A DNA stretch of 64,000 nt from Alphaproteobacteria bacterium HGW-Alphaproteobacteria-18 (GTDB lineage: Bacteria > Pseudomonadota > Alphaproteobacteria > Caulobacterales > Hyphomonadaceae): NCBI GenBank assembly GCA_002841155.1, contig PHEH01000014.1, positions 181,147-245,146 of the forward strand, in the 5' to 3' direction. The notes beneath the pieces are model-generated. The model ran no database searches. It saw nothing but the letters and a program-made list of their open reading frames with translations, and was not told the origin of the DNA. Below are positions 25,896-33,717 of the stretch, piece after piece. The position numbers and the translations under genes are program-made. Each line of letters opens with the position of its first letter. Positions within the stretch are counted from its first letter, which is position 1.

Positions 25896-26735
25896 ATGCA
25901 GATCACATCCTTGCCGGGCGCTGGCGCTGAAATAACCGGCGTTGACATCCGCGCGCTCACCGCGCCGCAGTTTGACGCCGTCCGCCAGGCCTATGCCGAC
26001 CACGGCGTCATCTTCTTCCGCGATCAGTCGCTTTCGGAGGACGACCACATCGCCTTTGCCCGCCGCTTTGGCCCGATCAACATCAACCGCTTCTTCCTGG
26101 CGCATGAGCGCTATCCGGAAATTGCGCTCGTGCTGAAGGAGAAGGAGCAGAAAACCAATATCGGCGGCGGTTGGCATACGGATCATTCCTATGATGCCGA
26201 ACCGGCCATGGGCTCGGTCCTCGTCGCGCGCCAGCTCCCCGATGAAGGTGGCGATACTTGGTTTGCCTCCATGTATACCGCCTATGACACGCTCGACGCC
26301 GCCACGAAGGAAGAGATTGCCTCCCTGCGCGCCATCCATTCGGCCAAGCACATATTCGGTTCACAGACGGATAATTTCTACAAGGCCAATGAAGACACCG
26401 GCGGGCGTATCGGCAACACCGCGGCCGCAGACGTTCTGGAAGACGTTGCCCATCCGGTCGTCATCACCCACCCGCTCAGCGGCAAGAAGGCGCTTTATGT
26501 AAACCCGGCTTTCACCACGAAAATCGCGGGCTATTCCGACGAAGCCTCAAGTGCGCTCCTCATGCGCCTTTATGCCCATGCGATGAAGCCAGACCATGCC
26601 CACCGTTTCAAATGGCAGCCGGGCTCCGTCGCCTTCTGGGACAACCGCGCCACCTGGCACTGGGCCATGAACGATTATCATGGCGAACGGCGCCTGATGC
26701 ACCGCATTACGATTGAAGGCTGCGCGCTGAATTAG
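25896..26735 (+). CDS. TauD/TfdA-family Fe(II)/2-oxoglutarate dioxygenase
   Basis: A 279-residue dioxygenase. The metal triad is visible as His and Asp in GGGWHTDHSYD and a distal His in WDNRATWHWAMNDYHGERR; the downstream RRLMHR supplies the 2-oxoglutarate-binding Arg. ATG 25896 has GGGAGG 7 bp upstream. TauD-family members hydroxylate taurine, sulfonates, 2,4-D and other substrates; the substrate here is unknown. A second, divergent family member lies at 41785-42621. Confidence 0.88.
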   Translation: MQITSLPGAGAEITGVDIRALTAPQFDAVRQAYADHGVIFFRDQSLSEDDHIAFARRFGPININRFFLAHERYPEIALVLKEKEQKTNIGGGWHTDHSYDAEPAMGSVLVARQLPDEGGDTWFASMYTAYDTLDAATKEEIASLRAIHSAKHIFGSQTDNFYKANEDTGGRIGNTAAADVLEDVAHPVVITHPLSGKKALYVNPAFTTKIAGYSDEASSALLMRLYAHAMKPDHAHRFKWQPGSVAFWDNRATWHWAMNDYHGERRLMHRITIEGCALN

Positions 26736-26756
26736 GAGGCGGCCGGGGCGGGCCCG

Positions 26757-27044
26757 TCAGTCCATCCGGAACTCGACGCCCACATCGCGCCCGCTTTCCC
26801 AGCGCTTCATGCAGGTGCGCGGGTATTTGAACTGGGGCAGCGTCATCACGAACTGTTCGGGCAGTTCTACGCCTTCGGGCACGCAGATGCGCGCGCCGCC
26901 GGGCGATATATCGCGCAGCTCGCACTCAACGCGCTTGAACAGGCCGAGGCGCACATGCGCCTTGCCATCTACGCGTATCCGCTGGCCCCGCCTGTTATAT
27001 TGCAGGAAGGGCTGATGGTTGATTTGAGGGCGCTGTTGGGTCAT
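26757..27044 (-). CDS. Minimal PilZ-domain protein
   Basis: A protein consisting almost wholly of one PilZ domain, which binds cyclic di-GMP. The RxxxR motif is RRGQR and the DxSxxG motif is DISPGGARI, both intact, so ligand binding is likely. The start is uncertain: ATG 27044 (95 residues) just precedes the domain, while in-frame ATGs at 27104 and 27140 add residues without known structure, and none has a clear Shine-Dalgarno sequence. Single-domain PilZ proteins usually act through a partner protein. Confidence 0.78.
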   Translation of the reverse strand: MTQQRPQINHQPFLQYNRRGQRIRVDGKAHVRLGLFKRVECELRDISPGGARICVPEGVELPEQFVMTLPQFKYPRTCMKRWESGRDVGVEFRMD

Positions 27045-27194
27045 GGGGATGGCCGGGCGTCGCGGGTAGAATGTTGGGCCATTTGGGGAATGGCATGTCG
27101 TCATAGTGACATAGCCAGGTAAAGCCCTGTCCAAAGTCATTGATTTAATTGAACAGATTCCGGTGATCCGGTGTTGATAGGTTAGGAGAGCCCC

Positions 27195-28256
27195 TTGAGC
27201 GCAGATGTTCACATAACGACCCTTGGCGGAATTGGCCGGATCACGCTGACCCGCCCTGCCGCGCTTCATGCTCTCAACACCCCGATGTGCGCGGACATCC
27301 TCGCCGCCATTACCGCCTGGACGTCAGATCCCGCCGTCCACATCGTCTGGATCGATCACCAGGAAGGCACGCGCGGGTTCTGCTCGGGCGGCGATATTCG
27401 CATGCTGGCGGAAAGCGGCGCAGGCGACGCCTCTGAGGCGCGCGATTTCTTCCGCACCGAATACCGCATGAACGCGGCCCTAAAAGCCTTCCCAAAACCC
27501 ATCCTCGCCATTCTTGACGGCGTTACGATGGGCGGCGGCGTCGGCCTCTCCGTTCACGGCTCTCACCGTATCGCCACAGAGCGCACCCTCTTTGCCATGC
27601 CCGAAACCGGCATTGGCCTCTTTCCCGATGTTGGCGGGGGCTGGTTCCTGCCGCGCCTGGACGGCCAACTCGGCACATGGCTGGCGCTGACCGGGGCGCG
27701 CCTCAAGGGTGCCGATGTCGCCGCGGCCGGCGTCGCCACACATTTCCTCCCATCAGAACTTGTGCCGGCCCTGGCCAAACAGCTTGAAGCGACAGATTTC
27801 TCGGTTGATGCGCCCGCCATGCTGGACGAGCTCCTCCGTGGTCTGACGCATGCCATCCCTGCTCCGGCCTTCGGCGCGCATCTCGAAACCATCCACCGCT
27901 GTTTTGCCGGGCAAAGCGCAGAAGAGATCGTTGCTGCCCTTGAAGCGGCCCCCAGCGACTGGGCCAGGTCAGAAGCCGCCACGATCCGCGCCAAATCTCC
28001 CGAGACAGTCAAGGTCGCCCTCCGCCAGCTGCGTGAAGGCGCCCGCTGCGAAACCTTTGAAGACAACATGCGCATGGAATTCCGCATCGGCTGGCGCAAG
28101 GTGCAAAGCCATGATTTCCAGGAAGGCGTGCGCGCGGTCATCATAGATAAAGACAATACGCCGGTCTGGTCACCCGCTCGCCTTGAAGATGTCAGCGAGG
28201 CAGATGTGGCGCAATACTTCGCGCCGCTGGGAGATGACGAACTTACTTTCGCCTGA
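27195..28256 (+). CDS. 3-hydroxyisobutyryl-CoA hydrolase / enoyl-CoA hydratase family
   Basis: A 353-residue crotonase-fold protein of the HIBCH type, which hydrolyses 3-hydroxyisobutyryl-CoA in valine degradation. Oxyanion-hole segments are GFCSGGDIRML and DGVTMGGGVGLSVHG. The acidic residues in FAMPETGIGLFPDVGGGWFL match HIBCH. The length (about 350 rather than 260) supports HIBCH over a plain enoyl-CoA hydratase. The start is TTG 27195, with GGAGAG upstream. It is divergent from the PilZ gene. Confidence 0.88.
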   Translation: MSADVHITTLGGIGRITLTRPAALHALNTPMCADILAAITAWTSDPAVHIVWIDHQEGTRGFCSGGDIRMLAESGAGDASEARDFFRTEYRMNAALKAFPKPILAILDGVTMGGGVGLSVHGSHRIATERTLFAMPETGIGLFPDVGGGWFLPRLDGQLGTWLALTGARLKGADVAAAGVATHFLPSELVPALAKQLEATDFSVDAPAMLDELLRGLTHAIPAPAFGAHLETIHRCFAGQSAEEIVAALEAAPSDWARSEAATIRAKSPETVKVALRQLREGARCETFEDNMRMEFRIGWRKVQSHDFQEGVRAVIIDKDNTPVWSPARLEDVSEADVAQYFAPLGDDELTFA

Positions 28257-28348
28257 AGCGGGCGTTCTTCTCCAAGTAGATAGTCAGCACTGGACAATCC
28301 CATGATTCACCGGGCACTAAGGGCCCGGGAACATATGGGAGCTGATAC

Positions 28349-29062
28349 ATGCGCGGAGAAATCCTCAAACCTGACAGTCCGGAAGGTCCGGGCCTCATTC
28401 TTGGAGAAGATGGGCAGCGCTATCGCTTCTCCCAGCTTCAGGTCCACAATGGCGCCGTTCTGCGCCCCGGTGGAAAGGTGGACTTTGTCCCCACGGGGGA
28501 TGAAGCGCGGGATATCTACGCGCTGGGCGGCGTTCAGCCCACGCCGCCCCCTGCCTATACGCCGCCGCGGCAGGCCCCGTCGTCTCCGGCCGGTGTGCAG
28601 GCTCCGCTTTATACAGGGGGCGTTGCTGTTCCCGCTGAAAGCCTGTGGACCTACTTCACCCGCGCCCTGACCAAGAACTTCGTTCAGTTCAATGGCCGGG
28701 CAAGACGCTCGGAATACTGGGGTTACACGCTCTTCATTATCCTCTTCTTCATTGCGGCCATCATTGTCGACGTGATCGTCAGTGTTGCCGTGATGGGCAC
28801 CGATTCATATGGCGATCCGATCTTCCTTCCCATCATTACAGTCCTGTTTGCGCTCTACTCGATCCTGCCCTCTCTCGCGATCACGGTCCGGCGCCTGCAT
28901 GACCAGGATCTCAGCGGCTGGCTCTACCTGATCAACTTCATTCCCTATATCGGCGGCATCGTTCTTTTCGTCTTCATGCTGATCGATAGCAAGCCTGCCG
29001 CAAACAAGCATGGCGAGAGTCCGAAGTATGGTTCGGCGGCAACCATCGATACCTTTGCATAA
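28349..29062 (+). CDS. DUF805 membrane protein with N-terminal OB/cold-shock-like domain
   Basis: A 237-residue protein in three parts. Residues 1-60 (MRGEILKPDSPEGPGLILGE, then YRFSQL and VDFVPTG) look like a cold-shock/OB-type beta barrel. Residues 65-95 form a Pro-rich linker. Residues 100-225 form a DUF805 domain with about four TM helices (FNGRARRSEYWGYTLF, TVRRLHDQDLSGWLYLI). DUF805 has no assigned function. GGGAG lies 8 bp upstream of the ATG, and a strong terminator follows 55 bp after the stop. Confidence 0.85.
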   Translation: MRGEILKPDSPEGPGLILGEDGQRYRFSQLQVHNGAVLRPGGKVDFVPTGDEARDIYALGGVQPTPPPAYTPPRQAPSSPAGVQAPLYTGGVAVPAESLWTYFTRALTKNFVQFNGRARRSEYWGYTLFIILFFIAAIIVDVIVSVAVMGTDSYGDPIFLPIITVLFALYSILPSLAITVRRLHDQDLSGWLYLINFIPYIGGIVLFVFMLIDSKPAANKHGESPKYGSAATIDTFA

Positions 29063-29117
29063 TACTGTCCTTTCGGCCGATTCATTGCGGTTTGAAAGAA
29101 CTCATTAAGTATAATCG

Positions 29118-29148
29118 ACCGGCCTTGCGAAAGCAGGGCCGGTTTTTT
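29118..29148 (+). terminator. Rho-independent terminator
   Basis: An 11-bp stem (ACCGGCCTTGC / GCAGGGCCGGT, one G-U pair) closed by a GAAA tetraloop is followed by six Ts. It is a near-ideal intrinsic terminator for the DUF805 gene. Confidence 0.92.
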
Positions 29149-29189
29149 GCTGCATGTCCTGAAATGAAACGGAATCCGGCCTCTAAATA

Positions 29190-29328
29190 CGTTACGGGGC
29201 AGTAACGGTTAATGAATTCTCTGATTTGTTTACCAACATCACTTGAAACCGTGTTGTGCTTATCAATTTATTAGGTTCACCCCAGTAAATATACTCAAAC
29301 TACAACAAAAGTTGAGTGAAAGTTGAGT
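29190..29328 (+). promoter_or_regulatory. Inverted repeats upstream of the LdtR-like regulator
   Basis: Several repeats lie in the AT-richer region before the MarR-type gene: CGTTAC-GGGGCA-GTAACG (29190-29207); ACTCAA at 29293 facing TTGAGT at 29312 and again at 29323; and CAAC-AAAA-GTTG (29303-29314). The last ones sit 10-45 bp upstream of the ATG and are good candidates for autoregulatory operators. Confidence 0.45.
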
Positions 29329-29338
29329 GGTGGTGAAT

Positions 29339-29833
29339 ATGATGATGATCGACATGCAGGACACTGCAACAGGTACAATCGGCGAGTCTTTTCTGAAGTC
29401 GCTGTCTCTTCTCGAACAGGCGCATCGCCGTCTGCACGATGTGGTGAAGGATGATCTGGAACGCGCCGGCGAACGTTCGCTGACCGGCGTTCAGGCTCTG
29501 CTCCTTTACGAGATCGGTGAGGGGGAAGCTCCGGCTTCTGTGCTCCGCGCGCGCGGTGCTTTTGCAGGCACCAGCCTTTCCTATAACGTCAAGAAACTCC
29601 AGGAAGGCGGCTATCTGATCCAGACGCGCTCTGAAGACGACAAGCGCACCGTAACGCTGCGTCTTACAGATCGCGGCAAGAAAGTCCGTACACGTGTGGA
29701 GAAGCTGTTTGAGAAACAGGCAACCGCGCTTGAGCCAACCGCCAGCGTCCGCGCTGACGATCTTTCCCAGCTCAACAAGACCATCTCGCGCCTTGAGCGC
29801 TTCTGGTCCGACCAGATCCGCTACCGCCTGTAG
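29339..29833 (+). CDS. MarR-family regulator, LdtR-like
   Basis: A 164-residue winged-helix regulator. The winged helix is around 45-115 (LTGVQALLLYEIGEGEAP, GTSLSYNVKKLQEGGYL, SEDDKRTVTLRLTDRGKKV). The C-terminal dimerisation helix ends LERFWSDQIRYRL, strikingly like LdtR of Rhizobiales, which regulates L,D-transpeptidase and stress genes. ATG 29339 is used, but a GTG at 29327 is possible. No ldt gene is adjacent, so the target is not shown by context. Repeats upstream suggest autoregulation, and a terminator follows. Confidence 0.85.
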   Translation: MMMIDMQDTATGTIGESFLKSLSLLEQAHRRLHDVVKDDLERAGERSLTGVQALLLYEIGEGEAPASVLRARGAFAGTSLSYNVKKLQEGGYLIQTRSEDDKRTVTLRLTDRGKKVRTRVEKLFEKQATALEPTASVRADDLSQLNKTISRLERFWSDQIRYRL

Positions 29834-29865
29834 GCGCGCGGAAGACTCTCCAAGAGAAAACAAGA

Positions 29866-29902
29866 AACCCCGGCGCGCCTTTTAGCGCTCCGGGGTTCTT
29901 TT
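29866..29902 (+). terminator. Rho-independent terminator
   Basis: AACCCCGG (29866-29873) pairs with CCGGGGTT (29890-29897), with a 16-nt loop, and is followed by CTTTTAT. It ends the LdtR-like gene transcript. Confidence 0.85.
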
Positions 29903-29993
29903 ATGTCCGCTAGGCCCAAATCCCGGCAGGGGGCCAGAAGGGGGGGCGATAGGGGGGCTTGCCCGCCCTGTCCCAGTCCGTAAAGCTTGCCCC

Positions 29994-30503
29994 ATGAAAC
30001 TTTACGCTGTCTTCACCGGGGGCAACCACCCTCGCGCCAATATCGAGGTCCACGATCTGCGCTTCGTTGTGGGCGACAGCCTGGAGGCCACCGTGCCGGC
30101 ACTGCGTGCTGGCTGGTGGGGCAAACCTTCCTCGCTGCACATTGATGGCTATGCCGAGCTGACCGAGATTGACGGCTGGCAGGTAGATCTTATCCCCGGC
30201 CGCGCGCCGTCTCCGGCCGCCCGCCGCCTCTGGTTTGTAAATCTCGGCGGCTACACACCCGGCCTCTTCGGAGAGCAGCACAACTACCTCTTCCTCGCGG
30301 GCGCGGAGAAAGCCGAGATATGGACCCGCGCCCGCGCCCTCTCGCCCGAATGGACAAGCCGCCACAAGGACAATTTCGTCTCCATCGACGAGGTGATCGA
30401 CATCAACGGTCTGCTTGAAGCGGAAGGCTGGAACATCCGTCTCGACCATCCCGCCACGGGCGCGGCCCCTTCCCGTATCGTGTCGGATTACATCAAGCTC
30501 TGA
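29994..30503 (+). CDS. DUF1543 domain-containing protein
   Basis: A 169-residue soluble protein of the DUF1543 family, of unknown function. Typical motifs are MKLYAVFTGGNHPRANIEVHD at the N-terminus, the LWFVNLGGYTPGLFGEQHNY block in the middle and a C-terminal DEVIDINGLLEAEGW. No signal peptide or catalytic motif is visible. A three-unit TGTCC 10-bp array begins 7 bp after the stop. Confidence 0.88.
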   Translation: MKLYAVFTGGNHPRANIEVHDLRFVVGDSLEATVPALRAGWWGKPSSLHIDGYAELTEIDGWQVDLIPGRAPSPAARRLWFVNLGGYTPGLFGEQHNYLFLAGAEKAEIWTRARALSPEWTSRHKDNFVSIDEVIDINGLLEAEGWNIRLDHPATGAAPSRIVSDYIKL

Positions 30504-30510
30504 CCGGAAC

Positions 30511-30540
30511 TGTCCCGGATTGTCTCAATCTGTCCGGACT
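30511..30540 (+). repeat. Phased TGTCC array, three units, 10-bp period
   Basis: The 10-bp units TGTCCCGGAT, TGTCTCAATC and TGTCCGGACT are consecutive, so TGTC(C/T) recurs at exactly 10-bp intervals (30511, 30521, 30531). It lies just after the DUF1543 stop and before a low-GC gene pair. The same pattern with six units occurs at 55180. Confidence 0.7.
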
Positions 30541-30714
30541 GGGAAACGCAGAGAAATGATCCGCCACTTCAGAAGCTCACTAATCCTTGCTCGCCTTGCC
30601 AAGATCTCTTGGCCGGATGCGCTGAATCCGAAATGTTCGGGATGCGCATTGCAGACAAGCACATGTCATGGTAGGTAGAACAGAATATCGATTAGGGGTT
30701 GTTTGGGGGTCGTG

Positions 30715-31149
30715 ATGTTCAGGTCCGTGTCAAGTGTTCTCCTTTTTGTGTGCTGCTCCGCATGCGTATCTTTTGTGCCAACGCACTCAGCGTCAATTTA
30801 CAAGGATCTTGAAGACACCAGCAAAGAGTTGGGGAAGCTGGAGACTGCTTTGCAAGATGTCTATGGTGAAGCGGCAAGTTTTGAAAAGGTGTCGGGAATT
30901 TATATTTCGGCGCTTGCGTCAGTCAGATCTGCCAAGGCCAAAGCTGAGGACAGAACATCCTTCCTTAAAGATCAAATTTCTGAAGCGCCCGCCCGGAAGC
31001 TTGCTCAGGCCATCGGAAATTGTGAGGCATCAATTCTCTTTGTGATGACTGAGCACAAGAGCCGCAGCATTTCCGCAGACGAATTGCGGAGACAAAGTGT
31101 TGTTGAGACATGCGGCATTCCTAAAACAATGGAGGGGCTGCTGAAATGA
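30715..31149 (+). CDS. Orphan lipoprotein-like protein in low-GC cassette
   Basis: A 144-residue product. Its N-terminus (MFRSVSSVLLFVCCSAC) resembles a lipoprotein signal with Cys17 as the possible lipid site, although the -3 position is unusual. The mature part is almost entirely helical with heptad-like stretches (YKDLEDTSKELGKLETALQ). Base composition and codon use are more AT-rich than neighbouring genes. ATG 30715 has GGGGGT upstream; TTG 30703 is in frame but would displace the signal. The stop overlaps the next gene (ATGA at 31146). No family is recognised. Confidence 0.65.
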   Translation: MFRSVSSVLLFVCCSACVSFVPTHSASIYKDLEDTSKELGKLETALQDVYGEAASFEKVSGIYISALASVRSAKAKAEDRTSFLKDQISEAPARKLAQAIGNCEASILFVMTEHKSRSISADELRRQSVVETCGIPKTMEGLLK

Positions 31150-31523
31150 CAAAGAAATCAAAGTTCACGCTGGATGATTTCAAGCCTGAAACAAGTAAGG
31201 ACCTTGCTGACGGCATTTTCGCGTATCTTGCGCTTGAGATTGGCAAGGAATGGGTGTCGATCAAGAAAGAGATTGCCCAGCATGTGCGTGCGGTTTCGAT
31301 CCGGGCAACCGAGACCAGAGCGCTTCTTGCGGCCGGTAAGATTACGGCTGCCCAAGCTGACTTTGAGATGCATGGGCAAGAGTACTATTTGAACAATATC
31401 ATCTTGTTCTCAACCATCATTCCCTATGTCCTTGCACAGAAGGTCCTGAATGCGGTTTTCAAGGTCATCAATGCGGCGTTCAAGAACTGGACCGGTGTGG
31501 ATCTCATGTTTGGTTCAGCATGA
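31146..31523 (+). CDS. Orphan protein, second gene of low-GC cassette
   Basis: A 125-residue protein with a charged, helical N-terminal two-thirds and a hydrophobic C-terminal segment (about 80-110, NNIILFSTIIPYVLAQKVL) that could insert into a membrane. It has no signal peptide. Translation is coupled to the lipoprotein-like gene by a 4-bp overlap, so the products probably work together. The AT-rich composition suggests horizontal acquisition of the pair. I do not recognise the family. Confidence 0.65.
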   Translation: MTKKSKFTLDDFKPETSKDLADGIFAYLALEIGKEWVSIKKEIAQHVRAVSIRATETRALLAAGKITAAQADFEMHGQEYYLNNIILFSTIIPYVLAQKVLNAVFKVINAAFKNWTGVDLMFGSA

Positions 31524-31656
31524 TTTCTGAATGTAACGCTGCGCCAGCAAGTACCCCTGCTGCTTAAAACACCCCTCCCGCATTATTCCCTCCGGGATTT
31601 AAGCTGGAGAACTGCCTCCACCGCCTCCGCCCTGGGACAGCCGGGGCACGCTGGCC

Positions 31657-32568
31657 TCAACGCGCATTTGCGGCGACGGGATCGAAACTGTCGGAGCATT
31701 GCGGTCCGGTATCTCCCGCTTTCAGATAGCTGACGCAGTAATAGGCTGCGCGTGTGCCGTCCTCAAAGGTAGGCATGCCATGCCACTCATACTGGGCCCT
31801 CTCCCCGCTCCAGAGCTGTATGATGATCCGGCTGGGATGCTGGGGGATGGGGTGCTCATCATGGGTGGCCGTGTGCATCAGCTGGTCGTCGACATACCAG
31901 CGGATGCGGTCTGGCTCCCAGTCAAAGGCATAAAGATGGATCTCTTCGCTGGCATCAAAGGACAGCGGCAGCTCAAGATATCTGTACGGCTCGCCATCGG
32001 TGAAATAATTGGCTGTTACCATGCGCAGGTTCTTGCCCAGGAATTCGATGTCGATCTCGTCATGCTGGGCGCCGAACTGTTCTGAGGTGTGTGTAAACAG
32101 GGCGCTTACGGTTCCGGAGCCGGCCGCCGGTGTCATCACAACCTCATATCGCCCGAAGGAATAGAGGCCGCGGCGCTGGTATTCTGCGCCAGCCAGTTTC
32201 TTGTTCCCCACCCGCATGCGGCGCAGCTCAAGCTCCACACGATCCTCAAGGAAATGAATATGCCGGGCGAGCCAGGCCGGGTGTGGGGATGGGTAGCTCA
32301 GATTGGCCTTGTACCAGCGTGTGGGGTCATGATTGTCCCCGAAATAATGCAGGAAGGACGCGCCTTCCGCGGCATCTGCGGCCATTGGCGGATAACTTTC
32401 AGGATGGGGTGTTTCCTCGAACGGAAGATGATCCTCTCCCATCGGGGCGTGCCGGACGCCCGGATCAGCAAGCACGGCTGCCACAAGAAATCCGATCACG
32501 ATGATGCTGAGAATGGCGCCCAGGCGTGCGCCATAATCATCGCCCCAGAGTCTCATCTTGCTGCCCAT
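31657..32568 (-). CDS. Glycoside hydrolase family 16 protein
   Basis: A 303-residue protein with an N-terminal membrane segment (LGAILSIIVIGFLVAAVLAD) and a beta-jelly-roll GH16 domain. The catalytic signature ExDxE is present as HDEIDIEFLG. GH16 enzymes cut or transglycosylate beta-1,3/1,4-glucans and galactans. Beside ExoY-, Wza- and ExoA-like genes it may act like ExoK, trimming the exopolysaccharide. The start is uncertain between ATG 32568 and 32556; the longer frame to 32646 is unlikely. Confidence 0.88.
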   Translation of the reverse strand: MGSKMRLWGDDYGARLGAILSIIVIGFLVAAVLADPGVRHAPMGEDHLPFEETPHPESYPPMAADAAEGASFLHYFGDNHDPTRWYKANLSYPSPHPAWLARHIHFLEDRVELELRRMRVGNKKLAGAEYQRRGLYSFGRYEVVMTPAAGSGTVSALFTHTSEQFGAQHDEIDIEFLGKNLRMVTANYFTDGEPYRYLELPLSFDASEEIHLYAFDWEPDRIRWYVDDQLMHTATHDEHPIPQHPSRIIIQLWSGERAQYEWHGMPTFEDGTRAAYYCVSYLKAGDTGPQCSDSFDPVAANAR

Positions 32569-32675
32569 GAAAACCAAAAGCCCACAACAGGCCCCGTTGA
32601 GAGCCTGTTTCCCATGTTTTGTCTTCAAATAAAGAAAAGGCGGCACCCCTGTCGCCTCTCCAACCTTTTGCGCTG

Positions 32676-33371
32676 TTACCAGGCGCCGTCAGATTTCAGC
32701 ACGGCGGGAATGGTCTTCAGGATAATCATGACATCGCCCCAGAAGGAACGGCTCTGGGCATACCGGGTGTCCATGCGAACGCGCTCTGGATAGCTGACCT
32801 TGCTGCGGCCGCTGATCTGCCAGAGGCCCGTAATGCCTGGGCGAACGCTGCAATAGTCCGCGAAGTTTTCACCATATTTGCCGCGTTCCGACAGAGAGAT
32901 CGGGCGCGGGCCGACCAGCGACATGTCCCCTTTCAGCACATTGATGAGCTGTGGGAGTTCGTCGATCGAGGTGGCGCGGATGAAGCGGCCCAGCGGGGTA
33001 ATCCGTGGGTCGTGTGTCAGCTTCTGGGTAAGTTCCCATTCGCGCTTTGCTTCCGGGTTGGTTTCCAGAAGGGCCTGAAGACGATCAGCCGCGTCTGGAA
33101 CCATCGAACGAAGTTTGTAGCATTTGAAGGTGCGGCCGTGCTGTCCGTAGCGCGTGTGAGAGAAGATGGCTGCCTCACCGTCCTGTAGGCGGACGATCAG
33201 GGCAACAATCAGAAGTAGTGGCGCGACGAAGATCAGCCCCAGCGAGGCTGCCAGGATATCGAGTGCACGCTTAGCCGTGAACGAGTTGCGCGGGTTAGGG
33301 CGGCGCGGCTCGCTTATGACAAAGCTATCCTCCTCGACACCGCGGGTCGCGTCGGTGATCCGGAATTCCAT
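32676..33371 (-). CDS. Exopolysaccharide priming sugar transferase (ExoY/PssY-like)
   Basis: A 231-residue polyprenyl-phosphate sugar-1-phosphate transferase that starts repeat-unit synthesis by loading a sugar phosphate onto undecaprenyl phosphate. One membrane helix (about 37-61) is followed by the catalytic motifs KCYKLRSMV, ATSIDELPQLINVL, GDMSLVGPRP and RPGITGLWQISGRS. It is short, without the extra TM helices of WbaP, as in ExoY. It lies 107 bp upstream of the GH16 gene. Confidence 0.92.
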   Translation of the reverse strand: MEFRITDATRGVEEDSFVISEPRRPNPRNSFTAKRALDILAASLGLIFVAPLLLIVALIVRLQDGEAAIFSHTRYGQHGRTFKCYKLRSMVPDAADRLQALLETNPEAKREWELTQKLTHDPRITPLGRFIRATSIDELPQLINVLKGDMSLVGPRPISLSERGKYGENFADYCSVRPGITGLWQISGRSKVSYPERVRMDTRYAQSRSFWGDVMIILKTIPAVLKSDGAW

Positions 33372-33717
33372 TGGTAGTCCCCTTTGTACTCTACGCCACG
33401 TTACACTTCTAAACCGCGCGGCTGTTTTTCAGCCTTAGTCCCCATATGACTGGGCCGGGCGGTGCTCATGTATTGGCGTTTGCAATTCGTATACCACTTT
33501 CGCGACTGCGAAATAAGGGCTTTCCGAAACTTTCTCCTCCCAGGCGAAGTATTCAGCAAATATTGGCACAGTCTGCCGCCCCGCCGGGCAGTGACAATGG
33601 TTTATCGTTGGTTAAACATGAATGGAACGCAACGAGCGTCCCATTTCTGAGCAAGTCACAAAAAAAACGCCGCAGGGCGCGGCGCTTTTTGTTCAAACCT
33701 GTTGTGAGATTCGCGGC
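33372..33717. promoter_or_regulatory. 346-bp intergenic region with candidate operator
   Basis: This non-coding, relatively AT-rich gap separates the exoY-like and wza-like genes. It holds a perfect palindrome TTTCGC-GACT-GCGAAA at 33498-33513, about 130 bp upstream of the exoY-like start on the minus strand. It also holds the terminator at 33661-33690. The palindrome could be an operator for the exoY-GH16 unit. No convincing ORF is seen. Confidence 0.4.
33661..33690. terminator. Bidirectional-looking terminator after the wza-like gene
   Basis: CGCCGC (33668-33673) and GCGGCG (33679-33684) form a 6-bp stem flanked by seven As on the left and five Ts on the right. On the minus strand it is followed by seven Us, so it should end the wza-like transcript 28 bp after its stop. 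It separates the polysaccharide genes into two transcription units. Confidence 0.85.
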
